From assembly GCA_002418725.1 (NCBI GenBank), contig DIER01000043.1, forward strand, positions 1 to 64,000: a stretch of DNA of 64,000 nt. The letters run 5' to 3'. Each line of letters starts with the position of its first letter. The first letter of the stretch is position 1. Made by a program: the position numbers and the translations under genes. The notes beneath the pieces are model-generated. The model did not search any database. It was not told where the DNA came from and was given only the letters and a program-made list of their open reading frames with translations. This stretch comes from Acholeplasmataceae bacterium UBA5769. GTDB taxonomy: Bacteria > Bacillota_I > Bacilli_A > Acholeplasmatales > Acholeplasmataceae. Below, in pieces: positions 8,500 through 18,453 of the stretch.

Positions 8500-11313
8500 T
8501 CAATCTTCTAAAGCTTTTTTTAAGTATTGTCCGGTGTAAGACGCCTCAACTTGAGCAATCTCCTCCGGTGTACCGAATGCGACAACCTGTCCACCAGCAT
8601 CCCCACCCTCTGGTCCTAAATCGATGATGTAATCTGCATTCTTAATGACGTCAAGGTTGTGCTCAATGATGACCATGGTCGCACCTTCATCAACAATCCG
8701 ATGTAAAACTTTAAGCAATCGCTTCACATCATCTGTATGTAGACCTGTTGTAGGTTCATCTAAGATGTAGATGGACCCAGGGGTGATTCTCCGATAAAGT
8801 TCACTCGCAAGTTTAACGCGTTGTGCTTCACCACCTGAAAGTGTGGTCGCTGCTTGACCTAATGTAATGTAATCGAGACCAACATCATAAAGTGTCTTCA
8901 TTTTATGATAGATTTTCGGATGATTCTCAAAAAAATGCATAGCTTCTTCAACAGTCATGTCTAATACGTCTGCGATGTTTTGTCCCTTATATTTTACCTG
9001 AAGTGTTTCATGGTTGTATCTGGTGCCGCCACAAACCTCACAGGGCACGTAAACATCCGGTAAGAAGTGCATGGATATCTTCTTAACCCCATCACCTGCA
9101 CACGCTTCACAGCGCCCACCTTTGACGTTGAATGAGAACCTACCTTTTTCGTAACCTCTCGCTTTAGATTCATTGGTCTGTGCATAAAGGTCTCTAATGT
9201 CATCAAAGACACCGGTATACGTTGCAGGATTACTTCTCGGTGTTCTACCAATCGGTGATTGTGAGATTTCAATGACTCGGTCAATCAGATGATGATCATT
9301 GATTGCGGTGTGCAATCCTGGTTTATCTTTTGTTTTATAGTGTTTTTGTTGAAGACCCTTCATTAAGATCTCGTTGACAAGGGTTGATTTACCTGAACCA
9401 GAAACACCGGTAACCACCGTGAGCTTTCCAATGGGAAATGCCACAGAGATATCTTTTAAATTATTTTCTCTTGCACCCATGACTAAAATATCTTGTCCAG
9501 TGCCTTCTCTTCTTTTTTCAGGTACCTCTACTTTTTCAATACCTTTTAAATAACGTCCAGTAATACTATCTGGATTATCCATGACTTCTTGAGGTGTACC
9601 TGCAGCAACCACCAGTCCTCCATGCTTTCCAGCCCGTGGTCCGATGTCAATTAAATAATCAGATGCTAACATCGTTTCATGGTCGTGTTCGACCACCACG
9701 AGTGTGTTACCTAAATCTCGCATCTTTTTCAATGTTTCGATGAGTTTATGGTTATCTCTTTGATGCAAACCAATCGATGGTTCATCCAACACATAAAGAA
9801 CACCGGTCAGTTTTGATCCAATTTGGGTCGCGAGTCTGATACGTTGTGCTTCGCCACCAGATAGCGTACCAGCAGAGCGTGCTAACGTTAAATAACCTAA
9901 TCCCACATCTTGCAAGAAGGTTAGGCGTGAGATGATTTCTTGCAACGCTAAACGGGCAATTTGTTGTTGCTCTGCGTTTAAAACCAAGTGTTTTAAGAAG
10001 GTAATGGTGTCATCAATGGATAAGCGGGTCAACTGATCCATGTTTTTCCCACCTATTTTAACCGAGAGTGCTTGTTCATTTAAACGTGCACCATGGCATA
10101 CCGGACATTCAGATTCCGTCATAAAACCTTCAATCCACGTGCGAATCCATTCGGATGTGGTTTCTCTGTAACGTCTGGATAAGTTATTGATAATGCCCTC
10201 AAAATAATCCACTTTTTCATGGACTCTTCCCGAAGAGGAACGCATTTTAAAATGAATTTGATCAGGAGATCCATATAATACGTAGTTTAATTTTTCTTTT
10301 GGAATATTTGCAATTGGCTCTGTGATGGAAATGTCATAATACTTACACAACTCATCAATCATCGCGTTGTTTAAATTATCCACATCGTTATTTTTGTAAG
10401 GAATGATCCCACCATCAAGAAGACTCTTTGTTGGATCAACCACTAAACTCTCAGCAACCTCTAGTTTCAAACCTAACCCATTACAGTAAGGGCATGCCCC
10501 GATGGGTGTATTAAATGAAAATAGACGTGGCTCTAACTCAGGAATCGTAAAGTTAGAATCACTACATGCATAATTTTGACTAAACGATAAAATCGCATCG
10601 GTACCCACCAACACCTTTGTTTTACCGGATGCTAATTTTGCTGCAAGTTCTAATGCATCATAAAGACGTGAGCGAATGCCATCTTTGACAATCAAACGAT
10701 CGATAACAAGATAAAAATCATGGTTTTTATTTTTATCCAGTTCTGGCATTTCCTCTAATGTGATCTGTTCCCCGTCCACATAAGCTCTAGTAAAGCCTTC
10801 TTTTAAATACTGTTCTGCTAATTTTTTGTGTGTGCCCTTTTGTCTTTCAACAACCGGAGACATGATCACCACACGTGACCCTTCCTTAAGGGATAAAACG
10901 CGAAGTGTCATTTCTTCAATGGATTGTTTGGTTAAAGGTTCATCCGTTCCTGGGCAATAAGGTGTACCGACTCTCGCGTAGAGGAGTCTTAAATAATCAT
11001 AAATTTCAGTCACTGTACCCACCGTAGAACGTGGGTTATTTGACGTTGTTTTTTGGTCGATAGAAATGGAGGGTGACAGCCCATCGATGTTATCCACATC
11101 AGGTTTCTCAAAGTTGCCTAAAAATTGTCTAGCATAAGCTGATAAAGATTCCATGTAACGTCTTTGACCTTCTTGATAAAGGGTATCAAAAGCCAATGAA
11201 CTTTTACCAGAACCTGAAATACCCGTCATGACGACAAGTTTGTTTTTAGGAATATTGATATCGATGTTTTGGAGATTATTCTCCCTGGCACCGTGTACTT
11301 TAATATAATCCAT
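8500..11313 (-). CDS. uvrA: Excinuclease ABC subunit A
   Basis: About 937 residues, full length. Two ABC ATPase modules: Walker A GISGSGKSS near 34 and GVSGSGKST near 640, with two LSGGE signatures and zinc-binding Cys motifs (CPYCNGLG; CEACAGDG/CEVCGG). UvrA recognises bulky DNA damage with UvrB and starts nucleotide excision repair. The ATG at 11313 after AAGGTGAT is preferred to a TTG three bases earlier. It overlaps the end of ligA, so a repair operon pcrA-helicase-ligA-uvrA is likely. uvrB is not in this window. Confidence 0.96.
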   Translation of the reverse strand: MDYIKVHGARENNLQNIDINIPKNKLVVMTGISGSGKSSLAFDTLYQEGQRRYMESLSAYARQFLGNFEKPDVDNIDGLSPSISIDQKTTSNNPRSTVGTVTEIYDYLRLLYARVGTPYCPGTDEPLTKQSIEEMTLRVLSLKEGSRVVIMSPVVERQKGTHKKLAEQYLKEGFTRAYVDGEQITLEEMPELDKNKNHDFYLVIDRLIVKDGIRSRLYDALELAAKLASGKTKVLVGTDAILSFSQNYACSDSNFTIPELEPRLFSFNTPIGACPYCNGLGLKLEVAESLVVDPTKSLLDGGIIPYKNNDVDNLNNAMIDELCKYYDISITEPIANIPKEKLNYVLYGSPDQIHFKMRSSSGRVHEKVDYFEGIINNLSRRYRETTSEWIRTWIEGFMTESECPVCHGARLNEQALSVKIGGKNMDQLTRLSIDDTITFLKHLVLNAEQQQIARLALQEIISRLTFLQDVGLGYLTLARSAGTLSGGEAQRIRLATQIGSKLTGVLYVLDEPSIGLHQRDNHKLIETLKKMRDLGNTLVVVEHDHETMLASDYLIDIGPRAGKHGGLVVAAGTPQEVMDNPDSITGRYLKGIEKVEVPEKRREGTGQDILVMGARENNLKDISVAFPIGKLTVVTGVSGSGKSTLVNEILMKGLQQKHYKTKDKPGLHTAINDHHLIDRVIEISQSPIGRTPRSNPATYTGVFDDIRDLYAQTNESKARGYEKGRFSFNVKGGRCEACAGDGVKKISMHFLPDVYVPCEVCGGTRYNHETLQVKYKGQNIADVLDMTVEEAMHFFENHPKIYHKMKTLYDVGLDYITLGQAATTLSGGEAQRVKLASELYRRITPGSIYILDEPTTGLHTDDVKRLLKVLHRIVDEGATMVIIEHNLDVIKNADYIIDLGPEGGDAGGQVVAFGTPEEIAQVEASYTGQYLKKALED

Positions 11314-13285
11314 CAATCATCACCTTAAATGTTTCTTCATCGATGACACGAATGCCAAGTTCTTGAGCTTTTTTAAGCTTAGAACCTGCATCATCACCTG
11401 CGAGAACATAATCTGTTTTCGCAGATACTGAAGAAGCGACCTTTCCTCCGCATTTTTCGATAATCTCTGTTGCTTGTTCACGTGAAAAAAGGTTGAGTTT
11501 GCCCGTGAGAACAAGTGTTTTTCCATTAAACTGATGTTCAATGGTGTTTTCTTTTTCATATGTCATATTTAATCCTTGAGCATTCAATGTATGAATCATG
11601 TCAACGACTTTCTCGTTTTCAAAATAGGAAACGATAGATTTAGCAATCATTTCACCAATTTCATTGATTTGAATAAGATCGTCATATTTGGCTTCCATCA
11701 AATGTTTGATCGAGGGATAATGTTTGATTAATGTCTTCGCGACCTTCGCACCCACATGTTTAATACCTAAACCAAAAATGAGTCGGTCAAAGGTTTGTTT
11801 TTTACTTTGCTCAATGGCTTGAATGAGTTTTTCAACTTTCTTTTCACCAAACCCTGGAATCTCAACAAGTTCTTGTCTATAATGATGAAGTTCATAAATG
11901 TCTGTGATTTGATTTAAATAGCCGAGTTCATGTAACATCTCAACAACTTTTTCACCTAGTGTATCGATATCCATGGCTTGACGTGAAGCAAAGTGGATAA
12001 GCGTGTTGATATGTTTTCCTGGACATTCAGCATTTGTGCAATAATGATCGGCTTCGCCACGCTTTCTTTCAAGAGGGTTCCCACAAACGGGACACACTTC
12101 GATCATTTTAAAAGGTACTTGAGTCGTTCGTTTTTCTTTGATAACATGCAGCACTTCAGGAATTATTTCTCCTGCCTTATGCACAACAACCGTATCACCG
12201 ATACGAATGTCTTTGGTTAAAATATAGTCTTCGTTATGCAATGTCGCTCTGGCGACAGTTGTACCTGAAACAAAGACAGGTTCTAATTCCGCAACCGGTG
12301 TGATGACACCCGTTCTTCCGATTTGGAATGTGATGTCTTTTAACATTGTTTCAACCTGTTCTGCTTGAAACTTATAAGCTGTCGCCCATTTTGGCGATTT
12401 TGCCGTATAGCCTATACGGTTATATAAATCAAACTCATTCACTTTAATCACGACACCGTCGGTATCATAATTTAAAGTCTTTCTGAGCTTGTCATAGGCA
12501 TGAACATGATGCATAAGATCATGAATAGAGGTCACATGTTGATAATGAGGGTTTACCTTGAAACCAAGTCTTTCCAAATATTTTAACGCTTCATGTTGTG
12601 TTTCTACATAATCTTCAGCATGTACAATGGTATACACAAATAGATCGAGTTGTCTCGATGCTACGATTTTGGGATCTAATTGACGAATGGTCCCAGCTGC
12701 GGCATTTCTTGGATTTGCAAAGAGAGGTTCATTTTGGTTCATGCGTTCTTCATTAACTAATTTAAAACTTTTATGTGGCATATAAATCTCGCCACGTACT
12801 TCGATATCAATCGCCTCAGTTAACCTTAAGGGTAGGCTTTTAATCGTCTTTACATTTTCGGTCACATCTTCACCAACCACACCATTTCCTCTGGTTGCAG
12901 CACGTTTAAAAAGCCCCGCTTCATAGCGTAGGCTGACGGCAAGCCCATCAATCTTTAATTCAGAAACGTATGTAAATGAAGGAACGACTTTGCGAATCTT
13001 GTCATCAAAATTTTTTAACTCATCTTCATCGAACACATTGGCTAAACTGATCATCGGTACTTGATGTGTCACCTTTGTGAATCCATCTAAAACAAGACCG
13101 CCAACTTTTTGTGTTGGTGAATCTATTTGCTTATACTCTGGATAATCTTCTTCAAGTTGAATGAGTTCTTTTAACAACTTATCGTATTCAAAATCAGTGA
13201 TGGTTGGTTGATCCTTTGTATGATAATCAATGTTTGCTTGATTGATCACTTGAATCAACTCTACCATGCGTTTTTTGATGTCCAT
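11300..13285 (-). CDS. ligA: NAD-dependent DNA ligase
   Basis: About 661 residues. Adenylation motif KIDG (in SELKIDGLAVSL, near 110), OB fold (QIGRTGVITPVAEL), a four-Cys zinc finger (CPVCG ... CTNAECPG), helix-hairpin-helix repeats (IPGFGEKKVEKL) and a C-terminal BRCT domain (GKTLVLTGKLN). Seals nicks in replication and repair. The start is ambiguous: a GTG and three consecutive ATGs fall together; the last ATG has the best spacing from the GGGTGAT site. Its first 59 bases overlap the preceding helicase gene, an unusually long overlap that implies translational coupling. Confidence 0.95.
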   Translation of the reverse strand: MDIKKRMVELIQVINQANIDYHTKDQPTITDFEYDKLLKELIQLEEDYPEYKQIDSPTQKVGGLVLDGFTKVTHQVPMISLANVFDEDELKNFDDKIRKVVPSFTYVSELKIDGLAVSLRYEAGLFKRAATRGNGVVGEDVTENVKTIKSLPLRLTEAIDIEVRGEIYMPHKSFKLVNEERMNQNEPLFANPRNAAAGTIRQLDPKIVASRQLDLFVYTIVHAEDYVETQHEALKYLERLGFKVNPHYQHVTSIHDLMHHVHAYDKLRKTLNYDTDGVVIKVNEFDLYNRIGYTAKSPKWATAYKFQAEQVETMLKDITFQIGRTGVITPVAELEPVFVSGTTVARATLHNEDYILTKDIRIGDTVVVHKAGEIIPEVLHVIKEKRTTQVPFKMIEVCPVCGNPLERKRGEADHYCTNAECPGKHINTLIHFASRQAMDIDTLGEKVVEMLHELGYLNQITDIYELHHYRQELVEIPGFGEKKVEKLIQAIEQSKKQTFDRLIFGLGIKHVGAKVAKTLIKHYPSIKHLMEAKYDDLIQINEIGEMIAKSIVSYFENEKVVDMIHTLNAQGLNMTYEKENTIEHQFNGKTLVLTGKLNLFSREQATEIIEKCGGKVASSVSAKTDYVLAGDDAGSKLKKAQELGIRVIDEETFKVMIDGLY

Positions 13286-14576
13286 CATCATCACCCAGTG
13301 ATATTATATCACTAATCCGCATATGCGAGATGGTTTTAACCCCACTTTCACCGAGGAAGATAGATGATGTGAAATGATGGTTTTCAGCATCATAGTTGAT
13401 ATGCGTTAACACCAAAAAATGTCTTGCTCTTGTCATACCAACAAACATTAACCTTCTTTCTTCTTCAATCGACTGTCTTAAATTATTCTTGGTAGACGGG
13501 AGCACGTGTTGCTCACAACCTATCACAAAAACAACATCAAACTCTAAACCTTTTGCTTGATGAAGCGTTAAGAGATGAACACCTTCTGTATCATCTAAAT
13601 GATCGTGGTGAATACAAAAAGGTATCGAGACTTCATGGAGTTTTGTAAGTACCGCATAGGCTCTATAATGGTTGCGATAAAGAATAGCTACTTGGTTTAT
13701 TTTAATACCTTTTGAAGTCCAAGATTGTATGAGTTGAATAATGCCATCTGCTTCACTCTCGTCGTTTAGAAATGACATTGAATAAACGCTTCCGGTTTGA
13801 CTCTTCATGGGGTTCAACTTCTTCTTATAGGTTCTTCGATTTCTCTCTATAAGGCGATTAGCCGTATGAATTATCGATTGATCAGACCTGTAGTTATACG
13901 TTAATTGATAAACCACAGCATGGTATTCCTTAACAAATAGATCAATGATTTCTGGAGTCGCTCCTCTAAATTGATAAATGGATTGATCAGGATCTCCAAC
14001 AGCTAAAAGATGTGTATCTTTTTTGATGAGTTGTTTTAAAAGTGTGTACTGTAGTAAGTTCGTATCCTGAAACTCATCAACAAAGATGTATTGAAAACTG
14101 AGCATGTCTGGATGCTTGATGAGGTGTCTATGACAAAGAAGTAAAAGGTCATCGTAATCCAACATGTTATGCTGTTTCAAAAACGTTTGATACTTTTGAA
14201 AAGCGAGAGGCTTTCTGGTTTGATAGAGTTTATTCTTATAATTGGCAATAGCTAAAACCTCTTCGCGCGTAAAATGTTGCAAATGATGATCATCAACGAT
14301 TTCAAAACGCAACTTACATGTCTCTTTTAAAAACTTAAATGCAAGTTGATGAAAGGTATGAACAAAAACATCAGGATGTGCAATTCTTTCTTTCATCTCG
14401 TGACTTGATTTTCGTGTAAACGTAATGGCAAGTATTTGATGAGGCGAAACACCTTCACTAATCAACGATTTAATCTTCTCGACAATCACTCTTGTTTTAC
14501 CAGAGCCAGCACCAGCTAAAAGAAAAATGAAAGGGTCTTTGCTGTTGACCACTTTCATTTGTTCATCATTTAACAT
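13227..14576 (-). CDS. Short UvrD/PcrA-type helicase lacking the 2B domain
   Basis: About 449 residues against roughly 690-730 for PcrA. SF1 motifs are intact: Walker A GAGSGKTR, Ia ITFTRKSS, II DEFQDTN, III GDPDQSIYQFRG, IV AILYRN, V LLTLHQAKGLEF, VI EERRLMFVGMTRAR. Between motifs IV and V only about 35 residues are present where PcrA carries the roughly 170-residue 2B domain. The C-terminus overlaps ligA. It follows pcrA by 35 bases. Likely a 3'-5' DNA translocase or helicase in repair; the precise role is unknown. The ATG at 14576 fits the GAGG ribosome site; a GTG three codons earlier is possible. Confidence 0.88.
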   Translation of the reverse strand: MLNDEQMKVVNSKDPFIFLLAGAGSGKTRVIVEKIKSLISEGVSPHQILAITFTRKSSHEMKERIAHPDVFVHTFHQLAFKFLKETCKLRFEIVDDHHLQHFTREEVLAIANYKNKLYQTRKPLAFQKYQTFLKQHNMLDYDDLLLLCHRHLIKHPDMLSFQYIFVDEFQDTNLLQYTLLKQLIKKDTHLLAVGDPDQSIYQFRGATPEIIDLFVKEYHAVVYQLTYNYRSDQSIIHTANRLIERNRRTYKKKLNPMKSQTGSVYSMSFLNDESEADGIIQLIQSWTSKGIKINQVAILYRNHYRAYAVLTKLHEVSIPFCIHHDHLDDTEGVHLLTLHQAKGLEFDVVFVIGCEQHVLPSTKNNLRQSIEEERRLMFVGMTRARHFLVLTHINYDAENHHFTSSIFLGESGVKTISHMRISDIISLGDDDGHQKTHGRVDSSDQSSKH

Positions 14577-14610
14577 CAACCTCACCTCATCTTATGATAA
14601 GGCGTTTGAC

Positions 14611-16689
14611 TTAAGATTGCTTTTTTCTAATTGCAGGATGACTTTCCAATATCTTTTTAATGCCATGTGGCATTCCAAATGCAATGGTTGCAACATCATC
14701 ATCCACACGAACGACAACACCGAGTCCAAAGACATTGTGTTCAACTTTATCGCCGGTTTTAAGTAAATGTCCTTTTCCTTCGCTGATGCCTTCTATCTTG
14801 GGTTCATCAAAGCGAATGCGTGATTCTTGAATGAAGCGTGAGGGGTAAGAGTATCGCATCGAACCATATACCATGCGCTGATCCGCGTAACTCATGTACA
14901 GTTTCTCTTTCGCGCGTGTAATACCTACATAAGCAATTCTTCTTTCTTCTTCGAGTTCTGAAGGATTCATCAGAGATCGATCGGATGGAAAGATGTTTTC
15001 TTCCATCACAACCATAAAGACGACACGAAATTCAAGTCCCTTGACTTGATGATATGTGGATAATCTCACGCGATCATGATCATCTAACTCTTGGTCTTGA
15101 TCAGAATAAAGTGCGATTTGATCGAGTTGTTGCGATAACTTTTCCATAAAAGTTCCTTCATAATATTCATCTCCTCTTGTGAAGACGTTTTGAAGTTCCT
15201 TTAAGTTATCTATGCGATCATCTGCAATCTCATCGTTTTCAGCTCTTAACATATCCATGTATCCTGTTTTCCCCATAAGGTATGGCATGATTTCAGCTAA
15301 ATTTTCCATCTCATCGAACTTAGTTTGCATATCTTCAATCATTTGTCTGAATTGAATGAGTGATTGTCTAGCAGCAGGGGTTAACTCTGCATAATGAATC
15401 GCATCAAACATGGAAATACCAAGTTCTTTTGCTTTAGACTCTAGTTTTTGAATCGATACTAAACCGATGGCACGTTTAGGTACATTGATGATTCTTTTCA
15501 AAAAGAAGTCTTGCATCGGATCTATGACAACACGTATGTATGCTAAGGCATCTTTAATCTCTCTTCGCTCGTAGAAGGAAATCCCTCCGTAGATCACATA
15601 GGGTAGACCTTCTTTGATCATCGCTTCTTCAAAAAGTCTCGAGAGCGCGTTGTTTCGATAGAGCACTGCAATCTCATCAAAACGAACACCAAGTTGTGAT
15701 AATCTTCTGATTTCATTGGTAACAAAAAATGATTCTCTGATATCATTTTGTGCATGATGGATGTATGGTGCCTCGCCTAAACCTAAATCACTTTCAAGTG
15801 TTTTTGCTGCAGGTCTATTAAAGTTATAGTTGATGAGTTGATTCGCTGTTTTTAAAATCTGGTTGGTTGAACGATAATTTTGTTCAAGTAAAATTTGTTC
15901 AGCTCCAAAATCTTTCATAAACAGACGAGCGTTCTCATAGTTCGCTCCTCTGAACCCATAAATGGATTGATCAGGATCACCGACAACAAACACATTTTTA
16001 TGTCTAAATCCTAAAAGTTTTAAAAGTTTGTATTGGATGATATCTGTATCTTGAAACTCATCAACAAGCACATGTTCAAATGCGGTTTGATAATGGTCTC
16101 TGATGGTTGGATAGTCTTCCATAAGTTGCAAGGGATAAAGAAGTAAATCATCAAAATCAACCAATTGGTTTTCTCTCAAATAAGCTTGATACTTCTTAAA
16201 AATCTTTTCTTCATCAGTTCTCTCAAATTCTTCAAGTCTTCTTGTTTTATAAAGCGAAAAGAGATTTTTTAAATTTTTCAATGAAAACATCTTCACATCA
16301 AGCTCTAAGCTTTTAATCATCTCTTGAATGATTTTCTTTCCATCATCTTCATCGATGACATTGAAATTTGGTCTATATCCATAAGGAAGCTCAGCAATAT
16401 GTCTTCTAAGCATTTGCAAACCAAAAGCATGGAATGTATATAGCCATACATCCATCGCATGTGGACCAGTCATTTCGATGACACGTTGTTTCATTTCACG
16501 TGCTGCTTTATTGGTAAATGTCACCGCTAAAATACGATGTGATGGGGTCCCATTCATGATGAGATAGGCAATCTTTGAAGTGAGTGTTTTTGTTTTTCCC
16601 GTACCCGCACCAGCGACAACAAAAAGCGGTCCACCTGGGTGGATGACCGCTTTTAATTGGGATTCATTTAGTGTTGCTAGCCAGTTCAT
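14611..16689 (-). CDS. pcrA: ATP-dependent DNA helicase PcrA
   Basis: 692 residues with all SF1A motifs: GAGTGKTKT near residue 28, ITFTNKAAREMK-like Ia, DEFQDTD, GDPDQSIYGFRGA, LEQNYRS, LSTYHQVKGLEF, and EERRIAYVGITRA. The 2B region is present, unlike the shorter paralogue that follows. The C-terminal 50 residues (LKTGDKVEHNVFGLGVVV) form the Tudor-like domain that in PcrA/UvrD contacts RNA polymerase. Roles in replication restart, repair and transcription-replication conflict. It heads the pcrA-helicase-ligA-uvrA block; glnS ends 15 bases upstream. Confidence 0.95.
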   Translation of the reverse strand: MNWLATLNESQLKAVIHPGGPLFVVAGAGTGKTKTLTSKIAYLIMNGTPSHRILAVTFTNKAAREMKQRVIEMTGPHAMDVWLYTFHAFGLQMLRRHIAELPYGYRPNFNVIDEDDGKKIIQEMIKSLELDVKMFSLKNLKNLFSLYKTRRLEEFERTDEEKIFKKYQAYLRENQLVDFDDLLLYPLQLMEDYPTIRDHYQTAFEHVLVDEFQDTDIIQYKLLKLLGFRHKNVFVVGDPDQSIYGFRGANYENARLFMKDFGAEQILLEQNYRSTNQILKTANQLINYNFNRPAAKTLESDLGLGEAPYIHHAQNDIRESFFVTNEIRRLSQLGVRFDEIAVLYRNNALSRLFEEAMIKEGLPYVIYGGISFYERREIKDALAYIRVVIDPMQDFFLKRIINVPKRAIGLVSIQKLESKAKELGISMFDAIHYAELTPAARQSLIQFRQMIEDMQTKFDEMENLAEIMPYLMGKTGYMDMLRAENDEIADDRIDNLKELQNVFTRGDEYYEGTFMEKLSQQLDQIALYSDQDQELDDHDRVRLSTYHQVKGLEFRVVFMVVMEENIFPSDRSLMNPSELEEERRIAYVGITRAKEKLYMSYADQRMVYGSMRYSYPSRFIQESRIRFDEPKIEGISEGKGHLLKTGDKVEHNVFGLGVVVRVDDDVATIAFGMPHGIKKILESHPAIRKKQS

Positions 16690-16704
16690 GGCGCACCCAC
16701 TTTC

Positions 16705-18336
16705 TTATTTGTATGAACTCTTAAGAGGCACAATCTCATTAAAGATAAGTTTGTCTTCTGTGGAATCCAAGTCTGTATTGAAATAACCATTACGCATAAA
16801 TTGGAATTTATCCTGTGGTTTAACATTGCTTAAAGCTTCTTCAACAAAGCCTTCTTTGATGGTCCATGAATCGTTATTGAAGCGGTCCATTAAGTCCATG
16901 TCATCATCGCCTTGAATCATCGGTCCAAAGAAATTAAACTGTGCTTTTTTCGCATGTGTCGCTTCCACATAATGAATGGTTCCGTTTGGTTTTCTTTCGT
17001 TAAATCCTGAACCAGAACGTGTGTTCTCGTCATACGTTGCGAGTACTTCGATGACATGACCCTCATCATCATAGATCACATCATTTGCTTTAATGAAATA
17101 AGCATGGAAGAGACGTACTTCGTCACCTAAAGATAAGCGTTTATATTTGTTATTTGGCTTGGTGACGACAAAATCATCTTGTTCAATATATAAATGTTTA
17201 GAGAATGGGATGCGTCTAGTTCCAAGTTCAGGTTTTTCTGAATGATAGGGAACTTCAAAGTATTCCACCTTTGATTCATCATAATTCGTGAGTGTCACCT
17301 TAAGTGGGTTAATCACAGCCATAGCTCGTGGTGCAACTTCAGCCAAAACATCTCTTAATGCCGCTTCTAACATGTCTGTGCCAACGGTTGAATTCACCTT
17401 AGATAAACCCGTAGAAATGACAAACTTCCGAATCGCTTCTGGTGTATATCCTCTACGTCTTAATCCGGATAAGGTTGGCATTCTAGGATCATCCCAACCA
17501 ATGACTTTACCTTCTTCAACGAGTGCTCGTAAGAAACGTTTACTCATCACCGTATTTTCAATCGACAGACGACCGAACTCAATTTGTCTTGGTACTTTAG
17601 GCATTTCTGTTTCACGAACAACCCAATCATAGAGTGGGCGGTGATCTTCAAATTCTAAAGAACATAACGAATGCGTAATGCCTTCAATCGCATCTTCGAT
17701 AGGGTGTGCATAGTCATACATCGGATAGATGCACCATGCTTTACCTGTGTTGTGGTGCTCGGCATAACTGATACGATAAAGTGCTGGATCACGCATGTTC
17801 ATGTTTGGCGATGTCATGTCAATTTTCGCTCGCAAGACACATTCGCCTTCCTTGAACTTACCTTCTCTCATCTCTTGGAAAAGTCTTAAATTTTCTTCAA
17901 CAGAACGGTTACGATAACGTGATTCAACACCCGGTGTTTGAATATTGCCACGATCCTTAGCCATTTCTTCTGGTGTTGAATGATCGACATAAGCTAAACC
18001 TTTTTTAATTAAAAGAACAGCTCTTTCATACATTTCTTCAAAATAATCGCTCGCAAAATAAATGTTTTTCGGTTCATAACCTAACCAGCGAATATCATCC
18101 AAAATTGCTTTAACATACACATCATCTTCCTTAGATGGATTGGTATCATCATATCTTAAATTGGTATAGCCCTGATATTGTCTCGCACTTTCAAAATCAG
18201 TGATGATGGCGCGTGCGTGGCCAATGTGTAAAAACCCATTCGGTTCAGGGGGAAAGCGCGTAACGATTTCATCATGTTTACCCGATTCTAAATCGGATTC
18301 AATGATGGTTGTAATAAAGTTGGAAATTTTTTCCAT
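16705..18336 (-). CDS. glnS: Glutaminyl-tRNA synthetase
   Basis: 543 residues. Class I motifs PPEPNGFLHIGHA (about 29-41) and VMSKR (KMSKS equivalent, about 267), GlnRS-type sequences throughout (LRYDDTNP, DNGAMRE-like SYAEHHNTGKAWCIYPMYD, and the C-terminal anticodon-binding beta barrels). It charges tRNA-Gln with glutamine directly. Most Firmicutes and mollicutes lack GlnRS and use GluRS plus GatCAB, so the gene suggests an acquired direct pathway. AATGAGGTGACTTATCT precedes the ATG. It is followed by pcrA after 15 bases. Confidence 0.94.
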   Translation of the reverse strand: MEKISNFITTIIESDLESGKHDEIVTRFPPEPNGFLHIGHARAIITDFESARQYQGYTNLRYDDTNPSKEDDVYVKAILDDIRWLGYEPKNIYFASDYFEEMYERAVLLIKKGLAYVDHSTPEEMAKDRGNIQTPGVESRYRNRSVEENLRLFQEMREGKFKEGECVLRAKIDMTSPNMNMRDPALYRISYAEHHNTGKAWCIYPMYDYAHPIEDAIEGITHSLCSLEFEDHRPLYDWVVRETEMPKVPRQIEFGRLSIENTVMSKRFLRALVEEGKVIGWDDPRMPTLSGLRRRGYTPEAIRKFVISTGLSKVNSTVGTDMLEAALRDVLAEVAPRAMAVINPLKVTLTNYDESKVEYFEVPYHSEKPELGTRRIPFSKHLYIEQDDFVVTKPNNKYKRLSLGDEVRLFHAYFIKANDVIYDDEGHVIEVLATYDENTRSGSGFNERKPNGTIHYVEATHAKKAQFNFFGPMIQGDDDMDLMDRFNNDSWTIKEGFVEEALSNVKPQDKFQFMRNGYFNTDLDSTEDKLIFNEIVPLKSSYK

Positions 18337-18405
18337 AGATAAGTCACCTCATTGTCTTATTCATTATATGATAAAACGGTATAAACTACAAGTTTATATA
18401 ACAAA

Positions 18406-18436
18406 AAACACCTCCATAACTGAGATGAAGGTGTTT
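18406..18436 (-). terminator. Intrinsic terminator after exported protein gene
   Basis: Minus-strand stem AACACCTTCAT/ATGGAGGTGTT with loop CTCAGTT followed by six T residues, just past the stop at 18454. Confidence 0.85.
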
Positions 18437-18453
18437 ACATATTTAATCCTTAC

